64,000 nucleotides of DNA. Origin: DASVRZ01 sp038230215. Its GTDB lineage: Bacteria > Verrucomicrobiota > Verrucomicrobiia > Chthoniobacterales > DASVRZ01. Positions 44,252 to 53,156 of the stretch are shown here, piece by piece. The translations under genes were made by a program, and so were the position numbers. Every line of letters starts with the position of its first letter. The stretch's first letter is position 1. A model generated the notes under the pieces. The model was given only the letters and a program-made list of their open reading frames with translations. It was not told the DNA's origin and did no database searches. Location: NCBI GenBank assembly GCA_038230215.1, contig JBBRNR010000001.1, forward strand, positions 62,001-126,000, given 5' to 3'.

Positions 44252-45642
44252 TTTGTTTGGAGCGCCGCCAGTAGTTTCTCGTGAATGCCATCGAACCCGC
44301 CATTACTGAAAACAACGATCACATCGCCGGGCCGCGTCTGCGGAACGAGATGCGCGACGATACTGTCCGCATCCGGCAAATAATACGCCGGAATATGGCG
44401 CGACTGGAGAACCTCGACGACTTTTTCCGGATGCAGCCGGTCGGAAGCGGGCAATTGATCAAGCCGGGCAACCTGCGAAAAATAAACGCCGTCAGCCCCG
44501 GCAAACGCCTCGGGCAAAGCGTCCTGGAAAACAGCTCTCCGGGTCGTGTTCGAACGCGGCTCGAAGATGGCCCAGAGGCGAGTTCCAACGTATTGATGGC
44601 GCAACCCGGCGATGGCCTGTTTGATGGCGGTCGGATGATGCCCAAAGTCGTCCACGACTTTCACTCCATCGACTTCCCCGCGGACTTCCTGACGGCGCTT
44701 GACCCCGGCGAAGCAGGCCAGAGCTCCGGCGATGACTTCCACGGAAATGCCGTAGCGATGCGCCGCGCTAATCGCCATGGCAGCGTTGCGGACGTTGTAT
44801 TCACCGATCAAGGGCAGGTGAAACTGGTGTCCGAGCAGGGTGAACTGGGAGCCTTCCGAGGTGTAACTCACCGCGTGGATCGCAATGTCGGCGTCGTCGG
44901 CAAATCCGACACGCAGCAGCGGCGCGGGACAGGTCGAGACAGCTTCCAAGGAGTTGGAGTCGTCGGCGTTGACCAAAACGACACCGTTTTTCGGGACGAT
45001 GTTCACAAGTCGGCGGAAGCTGAGCTGGATCGCTGCCAAATCGTCGAAAATATCGGCGTGGTCGAACTCGATGTTGTTCACGATAACCAGCTCGGGCAGG
45101 TAATGGACAAACTTGGAGCGTTTGTCGAAGAAAGCCGTGTCGTATTCGTCGCCTTCGATGATGAAATGCTCGGACGGAGCGAGCCGGGCGGATTCAGGCA
45201 GATTCTTCGGAATGCCGCCTATCATGTAGCCAGGGGCGAGTCCGGCGGACTCGAAAATCCAGGCGAGTAAAGTGGTGGTGGTGGTTTTTCCATGGGTGCC
45301 GGTGACGACGAGATTCGTGCGGCCACGGAGGAAGAATTCCTTAAGCGTCTCAGGCAGCGAGAGATAATAGAGCTTCCGGTTGAGGACTTCCTCCAATTCA
45401 ATATTTCCCCGGCTAATGGCGTTGCCGACAACGATCAAATCGGCGTCCGGCGGGATGTTTCCCGGCTGAAAACCCGATTTCAAGGCGATTCCGCGCGTTT
45501 CCAAGTAGGTGGACATCGGCGGATAGACGTTGACGTCGGAGCCGGTGACGCGGTAGCCCTGCCCCTGAAGCGCGGCAGCGACCGAGCCCATGGCGGTGCC
45601 GCAGATGCCGATGAAGTGGATGTTTTTTATTGGTTGATGCAT
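44248..45642 (-). CDS. mpl: UDP-N-acetylmuramate:tripeptide ligase Mpl
   Basis: Mur ligase family enzyme of 464 residues that attaches recycled murein tripeptide to UDP-MurNAc. The N-terminus IHFIGICGTAMGSVAAALQG and GSDVNVYPPMS are Mpl-specific; ATP binding is VTGTHGKTTTTTLLAWIF; the central part has DEYDTAFFDKRSKF. ATG 45642 (MHQPIKNIHF) is chosen over 45687 because it sits just before the conserved fold. It overlaps the M14 peptidase by ATGA. Confidence 0.92.
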   Translation of the reverse strand: MHQPIKNIHFIGICGTAMGSVAAALQGQGYRVTGSDVNVYPPMSTYLETRGIALKSGFQPGNIPPDADLIVVGNAISRGNIELEEVLNRKLYYLSLPETLKEFFLRGRTNLVVTGTHGKTTTTTLLAWIFESAGLAPGYMIGGIPKNLPESARLAPSEHFIIEGDEYDTAFFDKRSKFVHYLPELVIVNNIEFDHADIFDDLAAIQLSFRRLVNIVPKNGVVLVNADDSNSLEAVSTCPAPLLRVGFADDADIAIHAVSYTSEGSQFTLLGHQFHLPLIGEYNVRNAAMAISAAHRYGISVEVIAGALACFAGVKRRQEVRGEVDGVKVVDDFGHHPTAIKQAIAGLRHQYVGTRLWAIFEPRSNTTRRAVFQDALPEAFAGADGVYFSQVARLDQLPASDRLHPEKVVEVLQSRHIPAYYLPDADSIVAHLVPQTRPGDVIVVFSNGGFDGIHEKLLAALQTK

Positions 45643-45847
45643 GAAAAAAATTGCGGACCCTTGGTGCTTGCGTTGCTCGATATTCAACAGGTCGCCCTCC
45701 TTGTCGAGAGAAGGTTGCTCAAAAAACGCCCGCTTCGTTTGAAAATGATATTGGAAAAAGTCGGTTTGCTCTTGACCCCTCTACTTTACAAGGCATCATA
45801 CCGCCGACTTTTCGGTCATCGCGACCAACAAACTCTCTATCAGTGAC

Positions 45848-47353
45848 ATGCATCTAAATACGGGCACAATTATATGGACTTTCTGCTATTTATCCGTGCT
45901 CCTCGGGCTCTCCGCCTATGGGTTGCATAGGTATTCGATCATTTTTCTTTTCCTAAAATATCGGAAGCAGGAGCCCAAGCCGTTGCGGGAGTTTGAAGAG
46001 CTGCCCGTCGTTACTGTGCAACTCCCGATCTATAACGAGTATTATGTCGTGGAGCGCCTGCTCGAATCAGTGGCGGGGCTGGATTATCCGAAAGAGTCGC
46101 TGCAAATCCAAGTGCTCGACGATTCGACCGACGATACGGTGGAACTCACCCAGCGCCGGGTGAAAGCGATGCAACTCGATGGCTGGGACATCACTGTGGT
46201 GCGCCGTGAAAGCCGCATAGGCTTCAAGGCGGGTGCGTTGGAGGAAGGGCTGAAAACGGCCAGGGGCGACTATATTTTTATCCTCGACGCCGACTTTGTG
46301 CCGCTCCCGGACATGCTGAAGAAATCGATCCATTTCTTCACAGACCCGAAGATTGGGATGATCCAGACGCGCTGGGGGCACATCAATCGCACTTATTCGC
46401 TGCTGACTCGCGTGCAGGCGATGTTTTTGGACGGTCATTTGCTGCTGGAGCAAACCGCGCGCTGCCGCAGCGGTCGCTTTTTTAATTTCAATGGAACTGC
46501 CGGCATCTGGCGAAAAAGCTGCATCACCGAGGCCGGTGGCTGGCAACACGACACGCTGACCGAAGACTTGGATCTCAGTTATCGTGCGCAAATGAAGGGC
46601 TGGCGCTTCGTTTTCTTGAAGGACGTGGTTACCCCTGCAGAATTGCCCGTGGACATGAACGGCTTTAAGTCGCAGCAACATCGCTGGACCAAAGGCAGCG
46701 TGCAGACCTGCAAAAAAATCCTCCCGCTCCTCTGGCGCAGCAACCTGCCGCTCGTCATTAAGATGGAAGCCACAGCGCATCTTACCTCGAATTTTGCCTA
46801 CCTCCTCCTCGCGGCGCTCTGCGTTCTGCTGCATCCGGCCTCCAGCGTGCAAGTCAACGGCTGGTGGCATCTGCTTATTATCGATATCCCGATTTTCCTC
46901 TCAGCATCGGGATCGGTCGCAATCTTTTACCTTTGTGCCCAGATTCATTTGCATCCAAAAACTTGGCTGCGCGAAATGCTCCTGCTCCCGCTTCTTCTGG
47001 CCCTCGGCATCGGCATGTCGTTGAACAACGCAAAAGCCGTTCTCGAGGCGATCTTCAATCAGGAATCCGGCTTCGAGCGAACTCCCAAATACGGTATCGA
47101 GAAAAATGGCCAGCGCTGGAATACCGCTCGCTACATCCCGATCAAGACATTGCTGCCGATCATCGAATTGGTTTTTGCCGGTTATTTTACCTGGTTCCTC
47201 TTTGAATCGGTGCAACGCAGGCAGTTCCTAAACCTCCCGTTTTTGCTCCTTTTCCAAGTGGGTTTCAGCTATGTGGCACTCAATTCCCTCATGCAATGGA
47301 TGCCTCGCCTGAGCTTTGGAAAACGCTCGCCCGCCGCGCCTTTACCAGCGTAG
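45848..47353 (+). CDS. Processive family 2 glycosyltransferase (membrane)
   Basis: A 501-residue enzyme like cellulose synthase catalytic subunits or bacterial ceramide/glycolipid synthases. One N-terminal membrane segment, the GT-A domain with QLPIYNEYYVVERLLES, QVLDDSTDDTVE (first D), IFILDADFVPLPDML (DxD), TEDLDLSYRAQMKGW (TED) and QQHRWTKGSVQT (QxxRW), then about four C-terminal membrane segments. It probably makes a polysaccharide or glycolipid. No PilZ or export partner is nearby. The 205 bp before it contains no gene. Confidence 0.88.
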   Translation: MHLNTGTIIWTFCYLSVLLGLSAYGLHRYSIIFLFLKYRKQEPKPLREFEELPVVTVQLPIYNEYYVVERLLESVAGLDYPKESLQIQVLDDSTDDTVELTQRRVKAMQLDGWDITVVRRESRIGFKAGALEEGLKTARGDYIFILDADFVPLPDMLKKSIHFFTDPKIGMIQTRWGHINRTYSLLTRVQAMFLDGHLLLEQTARCRSGRFFNFNGTAGIWRKSCITEAGGWQHDTLTEDLDLSYRAQMKGWRFVFLKDVVTPAELPVDMNGFKSQQHRWTKGSVQTCKKILPLLWRSNLPLVIKMEATAHLTSNFAYLLLAALCVLLHPASSVQVNGWWHLLIIDIPIFLSASGSVAIFYLCAQIHLHPKTWLREMLLLPLLLALGIGMSLNNAKAVLEAIFNQESGFERTPKYGIEKNGQRWNTARYIPIKTLLPIIELVFAGYFTWFLFESVQRRQFLNLPFLLLFQVGFSYVALNSLMQWMPRLSFGKRSPAAPLPA

Positions 47354-47418
47354 TCGGACTCAGAAAATCACACTTTCGGAGTCCGCAGATGGGAATCAAA
47401 GTTGCTTAGTTTCTTTGT

Positions 47419-48033
47419 ATGCAGGGAATCAAAGTCCTATTCGTCATTCTAGTTAGTGCTGTCGCTGCCCACGCGCAGGCCTTCTTTGCCCCGGTACGCG
47501 AGGCAATTGTCAGCGTGCCCGATCAAAAGCTCGTCGTGATGGAAGGGACTAAAAAAATCGCCTCTTTTCCTGTCTCCACGTCCAAATTTGGGATCGGTGA
47601 CCGTCACAATAGCTGGTCCACTCCCGTCGGTTCACTCCGTGTCGCGCAAAAAATTGGGGACCACATTCCGCCCGGAGCGGTCTTTCGCCGACGCCAGCCG
47701 ACGGGTGAAATCTTGCAGCCTAATGCACCAGGCCGTGATCCGATTGTAACTCGAATCCTTTGGCTCACCGGCAACGAAAACGGGAATCGCAACGCTTACG
47801 AGCGCTGCATTTACATCCACGGCACGACCGAGGAAAAAATGATCGGCAAACCAGCCAGTTTCGGCTGCATTCGCATGAAATCGAGCGACGTGATTGTCCT
47901 TTTCGACATGCTGTCTGTGGGTTCCCAAGTCAGCATCGTGAATGAAAACGTCCGCAAGGCACTCAACAGTTTTGCCTTGGCCAAGCTTCAACCCATGCAA
48001 ATGGGAGCGGTGTCGATTACCGCTCCCAAGTAG
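47419..48033 (+). CDS. L,D-transpeptidase (YkuD domain), secreted
   Basis: A 204-residue periplasmic protein. Signal peptide IKVLFVILVSAVAAHAQA, then a YkuD domain with the active-site block CIYIHGTTEEKMIGKP and SFGCIRMKSSDVIVLF (catalytic His and Cys in HGT...SxGCIRM). It probably makes 3-3 peptidoglycan crosslinks or attaches lipoprotein. No LysM domain. A 7-bp inverted repeat (47355-47385) lies upstream. Confidence 0.9.
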   Translation: MQGIKVLFVILVSAVAAHAQAFFAPVREAIVSVPDQKLVVMEGTKKIASFPVSTSKFGIGDRHNSWSTPVGSLRVAQKIGDHIPPGAVFRRRQPTGEILQPNAPGRDPIVTRILWLTGNENGNRNAYERCIYIHGTTEEKMIGKPASFGCIRMKSSDVIVLFDMLSVGSQVSIVNENVRKALNSFALAKLQPMQMGAVSITAPK

Positions 48034-48054
48034 CATTGCTTTGTAAACTTAAGG

Positions 48055-48684
48055 CTAGGCGGCGAGTCGGGCGCCGGTCGTGTCGTTCAACACTTCGCGG
48101 AGAGCTCCAGAAAGTTTGCGAACCGCCAGATCGAGGCGGGTCTTGATCGTGCCGAGCGGGATTTGCATCTTTTGGGCGATCTCGCGCTGGCTCATGCCCT
48201 GTAGGTAAGCCCACTCGACAGCCTTGCGCTGCGCTTCGGGGAGTTTGGCCATCAAGGTGGAGAGCAAACGTTGCATCTCGGCAGATTCGATATCACTCTC
48301 GATACGAGTGTGAGTCCAAGAGGCGGGTTGCTTTTCCATGTCATTTTCGAGGCGATCCTCGGCCCGCTGACGGCACTGGAACTTGCGGAGACGATCAATC
48401 GCACGACGGCGGGCAATAGTCATTAGCCAGCCGATGACTTTTCCCTTGGCCTCGGAGTAACGGTCGGCTGACGTCCAGAGATCGACGAAGATTTCTTGAA
48501 CGACATCTTCTGCGATGAATTCATCATGGAGCACGCGGGCGACTTGGGTTTTCAGCATGGAAGCGTAGCGGCGGTGCATTTCCTCAAAAGCACCGGTGTC
48601 TTGATCAACGACGGAGCGCATGAGCTGTTCGTCGGACATTTCGTTAAAAGCTACGGGTGAGATGGAATCGAATGTGTAGAGCAT
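48055..48684 (-). CDS. ECF-type RNA polymerase sigma factor
   Basis: A 209-residue sigma-70 family protein. Region 2 is HDEFIAEDVVQEIFVDLWTS with TIARRRAIDRLRKFQ; region 4 is LQGMSQREIAQKMQIPLGTI with KTRLDLAVRKLSGAL. ATG 48684 (MLYTFDS) is preferred; the frame extends to 48741. No anti-sigma gene follows. The 255 bp to lepA is a divergent promoter region and no gene is seen there. Confidence 0.9.
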   Translation of the reverse strand: MLYTFDSISPVAFNEMSDEQLMRSVVDQDTGAFEEMHRRYASMLKTQVARVLHDEFIAEDVVQEIFVDLWTSADRYSEAKGKVIGWLMTIARRRAIDRLRKFQCRQRAEDRLENDMEKQPASWTHTRIESDIESAEMQRLLSTLMAKLPEAQRKAVEWAYLQGMSQREIAQKMQIPLGTIKTRLDLAVRKLSGALREVLNDTTGARLAA

Positions 48685-48939
48685 ATTGGTTGTCTGTAAG
48701 TGGTTTATCGGACAGGTTTTCTTTAGCAGTCGAGGTGCCACCGGCTTTTACGGGGCTGAAGTGTGGAAAACCCCCTTTTTTGTGTATTGCAAATGTGTCA
48801 AAGTGTATTGCCAGCATACAGTCTCGGTGGCCCCCGCAGTCTTATTCCACACATTCCCAAAGCAAAAGCACCGCCGCCCATTCACATTGACCTTCCCCGG
48901 TCCAGCCGCGATAGTGCGCTCCCTTTTTTCGCTCTCACA

Positions 48940-50745
48940 ATGTCCACCGCCAACACCCGTAATTTCTGCATCATTGCCCACATCGACCACGGCAAGACGA
49001 CCCTCTCCGATCGCCTGCTCGAACACACCGGGACCATTCAAGTCCGCGAGCAGCAGGATCAAATGCTCGACGCCATGGACCTCGAACGCGAACGCGGCAT
49101 CACCATCAAGTCGCATCCCGTCACGATGCAATACAAGGCCAAGTCCGGTGAGATCTACAAACTCAACCTCATGGACACCCCGGGCCACGTTGATTTCGCC
49201 TACGAAGTCTCGCGTTCCCTCGCCGCCTGTGAAGGCGCGCTCCTCATCGTCGATGCGGCGCAAGGCGTCGAAGCCCAGACCGTCGCCAACGTCCACCTCG
49301 CGATGAAACAGGGCCTCACCCTCATCCCCGTCATCAACAAGATCGACCTCCCGAACGCCGACCTCCCGACCGTCAAAAAACAGCTCGAAGAAATCCTCGC
49401 CATTCCCGGCGAAGAAGCCATCCCCGCCAGCGCCAAAGCCGGCATCGGCATCGACGACATATTGGAAGCCGTCATCGCCCGCATTCCGGCCCCTGTCGAT
49501 ACCCCCAACGAAAAACTCCGCGCCCTCGTCTTCGACTCCACCTTCGACACCTACCGTGGCGTCGTCGTTTACGTCCGCGTCGTCGATGGCAGCATCGCCG
49601 CTGGTGACAACATCAAAACGATGGCCACCAACAAAAGCTACGACGTCAAAGAAGTCGGCATCTTCCGCCCCAGCAACCCCAAAATGTCCATCCAGCCGCG
49701 CCTCGGCCCCGGCGACGTCGGCTACGTCATCGCCAACGTCAAAGACCCCGCCGAGATCAAAGTCGGCGACACCCTCACCAGCGGACGCCTCCCCTCCCTC
49801 ATCCCGCTCCCCGGCTTCCAGATCGTGCACCCCATGGTGTTTTCAGGGATTTATCCCATCAACACCGCCGACTTCGAAGCCCTCAAAATCGCCATGGGCA
49901 AACTCCAGCTCAACGACTCCGCCTTCAACTTCATGCCCGAAAGCTCCGTCGCCCTCGGCTTCGGCTTCCGTTGCGGCTTCCTCGGCCTCCTCCACATGGA
50001 AATCATCCAGGAACGCCTCCGCCGCGAGTACGACATGGACATCATCGCCACCTACCCGAGCGTCATCTACGAAGTCCTCCGCACCAACGGCGAAGTCCTC
50101 CTCGTCGACAACCCCGAGCACCTCCCCGATTTTTCCGTCATCGAAGAAATCCGCGAACCCATCGTCCAGGCCTTCATCATGGTCCCCAACGAATACATCT
50201 CGCCCCTCATGCAGCTCATCCTCGAAAAACGCGGCGTCCTCGAACACACCGAGTCGCTCGACACCCGGCGCGTCATGCTCACCTGTAGCCTGCCGCTCAA
50301 CGAAATCGTCGTCGATTTCAACGACAAAATAAAATCCATCACCCGTGGCTACGGCAGCATGGACTACGAACACGCCGGCTACCGCGCCGACAAACTGGTC
50401 AAGCTCGACATGCTCGTCAACGGCGAGCCCATCGACGCCTTCAGCAGCATCGTCCACCGCGAAAAAGCCGAATCCCGCGGACGCCAACTCGCCGCCAAAC
50501 TCAAAGAAGTCATCCCCACCCAACTCTACCAAGTCAGCATCCAAGCCACCATCGGCGGCAAAATCGTCGCGAGAGAAAACGTCAGCGCCATGCGCAAAAA
50601 CGTCATCGCCAAATGCTACGGCGGCGACATCACGAGAAAGCGCAAGCTGTTAGAAAAACAAAAGGAAGGCAAAAAGCGAATGAAGTCCTTCGGCACCGTC
50701 AACATCCCCCAAGAAGCCTTCATCGAAGTCCTCAAGTCGAATTAG
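48940..50745 (+). CDS. lepA: Elongation factor 4 (LepA)
   Basis: Ribosome-bound GTPase of 601 residues. G1 AHIDHGKTTLSDRLLEHTG, switch region DLERERGITIKSHPV, G3 DTPGHVDFAYE, G4 NKIDLPNADL. The C-terminal LepA-specific domain includes ALGFGFRCGFLGLLHMEIIQ and ITRGYGSMDYEHAGYRAD. ATG 48940 (MSTANTRNF) is the family start; the frame is open upstream. Codon choice is strongly biased to C at the third base, as in highly expressed host genes. Confidence 0.97.
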   Translation: MSTANTRNFCIIAHIDHGKTTLSDRLLEHTGTIQVREQQDQMLDAMDLERERGITIKSHPVTMQYKAKSGEIYKLNLMDTPGHVDFAYEVSRSLAACEGALLIVDAAQGVEAQTVANVHLAMKQGLTLIPVINKIDLPNADLPTVKKQLEEILAIPGEEAIPASAKAGIGIDDILEAVIARIPAPVDTPNEKLRALVFDSTFDTYRGVVVYVRVVDGSIAAGDNIKTMATNKSYDVKEVGIFRPSNPKMSIQPRLGPGDVGYVIANVKDPAEIKVGDTLTSGRLPSLIPLPGFQIVHPMVFSGIYPINTADFEALKIAMGKLQLNDSAFNFMPESSVALGFGFRCGFLGLLHMEIIQERLRREYDMDIIATYPSVIYEVLRTNGEVLLVDNPEHLPDFSVIEEIREPIVQAFIMVPNEYISPLMQLILEKRGVLEHTESLDTRRVMLTCSLPLNEIVVDFNDKIKSITRGYGSMDYEHAGYRADKLVKLDMLVNGEPIDAFSSIVHREKAESRGRQLAAKLKEVIPTQLYQVSIQATIGGKIVARENVSAMRKNVIAKCYGGDITRKRKLLEKQKEGKKRMKSFGTVNIPQEAFIEVLKSN

Positions 50746-50753
50746 GTTGAGTC

Positions 50754-51308
50754 TCAACCAGTGAAAACCTTTAACTTTCTTAAAACTAGTATATCAGCTA
50801 GAAAGTCCTCACTCCATGTCCAACTGGCCATTTTCTGACGTTCTATTTCAGCATCCATCCATTCAACCCGTTTCGCGATCCAATTCACCGCGTGCTTCAA
50901 TCCGACTCCAATGTCGCCGTTCTCGTTAGATCGACAATCGATTGTGATGCTAGTAAACGCATCACAAAAGGATATCGGAACTACATTGGGTAGATTACCC
51001 AAAAAGCTTCGGGCATACTCCAAGTGACTATCGTGGAAAATATTAAAGTGGGTGTTTGTTTTTACCTGAACTACTGCTCCGAGATTCTCCTGTTTAGCCG
51101 CAATGCCCAGGTGATTACCAATGATGTCAAATAGGTCTTCATCAACAGGTAGCGATTTGTCAAAAACTCGTTCTACCGAGCCGCCCAGTCGGACAGCTAA
51201 GTGATCTATATGGTTATGGTTCGGCTCATTAAATATTGTGAACTGAGGCAAGAGTAAGAAGCCATTAAGCCTTAAATAAGTCCCAGCAATTTTTTCTCCA
51301 GTATTCAT
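50754..51308 (-). CDS. Putative PD-(D/E)xK-like nuclease-fold protein
   Basis: Unknown 184-residue protein starting MNTGEKIAGTYLRLNGFLLL. A possible restriction-endonuclease-type site is present: Glu5 in the first helix, Asp35 in HIDHLAVR and QxK in VVQVKTN (Gln81, Lys83). This is pattern recognition only. Base composition is lower in GC than lepA, and it is next to the GYF_2 protein gene (8 bp away, same strand), suggesting a transferred two-gene unit. Confidence 0.5.
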   Translation of the reverse strand: MNTGEKIAGTYLRLNGFLLLPQFTIFNEPNHNHIDHLAVRLGGSVERVFDKSLPVDEDLFDIIGNHLGIAAKQENLGAVVQVKTNTHFNIFHDSHLEYARSFLGNLPNVVPISFCDAFTSITIDCRSNENGDIGVGLKHAVNWIAKRVEWMDAEIERQKMASWTWSEDFLADILVLRKLKVFTG

Positions 51309-51316
51309 AACATCGA

Positions 51317-52117
51317 CTAAAGCGGTTCGAAAATTTCGGCGACTCTGTTATAGTCCTCCCCGTGTTTGGAATTAAAAACATCGTTTGAAAACGTCCACGA
51401 CGTAGTATTTTCCGTGCGACGCCGGTAATCAATTTCCCAATCAGACTCATTCAATTGAACATAAGTTTCTTTTGGAACCCACTTCTTATTCTGAAAACTT
51501 AAGGTGACTTTATATGATCTATCGCGGTTCGGTCTACTTTCGAGTCTGTCTTCGTTTTCATCCTTCCAAAACAATCGATATCTAAACGAAACTATCCCAA
51601 CATAAGGCGACACAAGAGAATCCGTCTTTTGAACATCATAAGAAATATTGCTAAATTTGTCTACAGTATAGCTCGGCATATTTGTATTAGGATTAGTTAG
51701 TTCGTTTCTTTTAGACTGTTCTGGCATTCTAACAGAGAATCTTTTAAGAGACTCAACCGGATCAATCTCTGGAGGTGTATTCGAGCTATTAGCAGGAATA
51801 TTCTTATCAAAAATATTTGTGTTGTAGACGATTGAGAAAATTAGAATCGCAATTAGTAGGAGAGTAATGAATAGAGTTTTGAGACTGAACGCGGTCTTAT
51901 GACCACCAACACTGTTAGTTTGAGGCGTAACTACTGTAGGCTTTACCACCTCATCAAGTAAGTTAGCAATTGTAGATAACTCCTTCCATTCTTCACTTCC
52001 TTCAGTCCGGTAGAATGTAACAACATTAACTTCGCCCCTCGTCCAAAGGCTTTTTAGTTGTCCCCAAGTATAAGGACCCATCTGCTTTTCGTTTTGGTAA
52101 ATATAATATAAATCCAT
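51317..52117 (-). CDS. GYF_2-domain single-pass membrane protein
   Basis: A 266-residue protein. Residues 1-55 form a GYF_2/DUF4339 domain (YYIYQNEKQMGPYTWGQLKS, then TFYRTEGSEEWKELS). A membrane segment follows (LKTLFITLLLIAILIFSIVY), then an unknown outer domain. It is AT-richer than the flanking genes. Cotranscribed with the gene 8 bp downstream. Function unknown; GYF_2 modules often bind proline-rich partners. Confidence 0.75.
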   Translation of the reverse strand: MDLYYIYQNEKQMGPYTWGQLKSLWTRGEVNVVTFYRTEGSEEWKELSTIANLLDEVVKPTVVTPQTNSVGGHKTAFSLKTLFITLLLIAILIFSIVYNTNIFDKNIPANSSNTPPEIDPVESLKRFSVRMPEQSKRNELTNPNTNMPSYTVDKFSNISYDVQKTDSLVSPYVGIVSFRYRLFWKDENEDRLESRPNRDRSYKVTLSFQNKKWVPKETYVQLNESDWEIDYRRRTENTTSWTFSNDVFNSKHGEDYNRVAEIFEPL

Positions 52118-52216
52118 GTTTCGTTGCGTTTATCGCTCCTTGCGAGACTAATTTACGTTTTCGTTCTACTTCAAGTATTAAGTTGATAGAGCACATTCTA
52201 AGTTCGCCTTTATCTC

Positions 52217-52513
52217 ATGAACCCACCAACCACGCTCGGAGAAATCCTTCTTGAAGAGTATCTAACTCCGATGGGAATTTCGCAGAACGCCATGGCTCGC
52301 GCCATTGGGGTGCCGCCACGCGCCATTAACGAAATCGTTCTCGGACGCCGCGCCATCACGCCCACCATGTCCATTCGTTTCGGTGCCTTTTTCGGTCAAT
52401 CCGAAGGCTTCTGGCACGGGCTCCAAGTTGAATGCGACTTCCGAGCGCTCGCGGAAAAGCGTCAGCAACTCGTAGCAAGAATTCAACCCGCGAGCGAACT
52501 GGTTGCGGCCTAG
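52217..52513 (+). CDS. higA: HigA-like XRE antitoxin/transcription factor (no toxin seen)
   Basis: A 98-residue helix-turn-helix protein. TLGEILLEEYLTPMGISQN is the typical HigA start and MARAIGVPPRAINEIVLGRR the HTH, followed by FFGQSEGFWHGLQVECD. HigB toxin normally lies upstream in the same operon, but the 99-bp upstream gap (52118-52216) and the opposite-strand neighbour leave no room for one. An orphan antitoxin or a stand-alone regulator. Confidence 0.82.
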   Translation: MNPPTTLGEILLEEYLTPMGISQNAMARAIGVPPRAINEIVLGRRAITPTMSIRFGAFFGQSEGFWHGLQVECDFRALAEKRQQLVARIQPASELVAA

Positions 52514-52811
52514 TCCTTTCCCTCGTTCCCTCGTGCCCAAACTCTGTTTGGACACGCACTTGGCCCGGCAACTCCCGTTGCCTTTCAGCGTAGAAGGCAC
52601 TTATCGCATCCTGAAGTCAGTGGAGTCGTCGCATCGGGGAGACGCCCGCGTCACCCATCGCCGCCGAGCCATTGCCACTACGGGTGCCACCTGGGACAGC
52701 GTGAGGGCTTTGACTTGGCGGCTGCGCGGAAAAGCAGAGCACCCGTCGCAATGCAGAGGCCGCAATCTCGGTTTTTACGTGCGTTTGGGCAGAGCCATGC
52801 TTCTTTGTCCA

Positions 52812-53156
52812 ATGAAATCCTCTCAATCCCAATGGCTTCGCTACGCCGGAATTGCAGGTGCGGCCTGTCTCGCGACTGTGGGAGGACTCATGCTGGTCCG
52901 GCACCCTCAAAAATCAGTGTCGATGATGACCGAATCCCGCCCAGTAGAGCCTTTGCCAACCACTAGCAGCGGAAAAAGTGCTCTTACTCCGCTGGAGAAA
53001 AAGGCTTGGCGCACCGGTTTCTCCAGTCGATGCTACGCGCCTCCATGTTCTTCGCTCCCAAATACGTCAAACAGGCCCACGAGATCGTTAAAAACGTCAC
53101 CCGGTTGCTCCATTACAAGCGCGACATTCTTTCGCCCGCAGATTATGCCCGGTTGA
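52812..53156 (+). CDS. Candidate small membrane protein overlapping lepB
   Basis: Open frame of 114 codons from ATG 52812: MKSSQSQWLRYAGIAGAACL opens it, the membrane segment continues through ATVGGLMLV, and the tail runs LTPLEKKAWRTGF. The first 60 residues look like a genuine anchored protein, but the last 40 overlap the lepB reading frame and look like noise. A truncated gene or a frameshift is possible. Weakly supported. The preceding stretch (52514-52811) contains no gene; it has short GC-rich repeats. Confidence 0.3.
   Translation: MKSSQSQWLRYAGIAGAACLATVGGLMLVRHPQKSVSMMTESRPVEPLPTTSSGKSALTPLEKKAWRTGFSSRCYAPPCSSLPNTSNRPTRSLKTSPGCSITSATFFRPQIMPG

Noticed and set aside
52118..52216. Missing higB toxin upstream of higA
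   Set aside because: Both strands of the 99-bp gap were read; no fragment ending in a HigB-like C-terminus is present.
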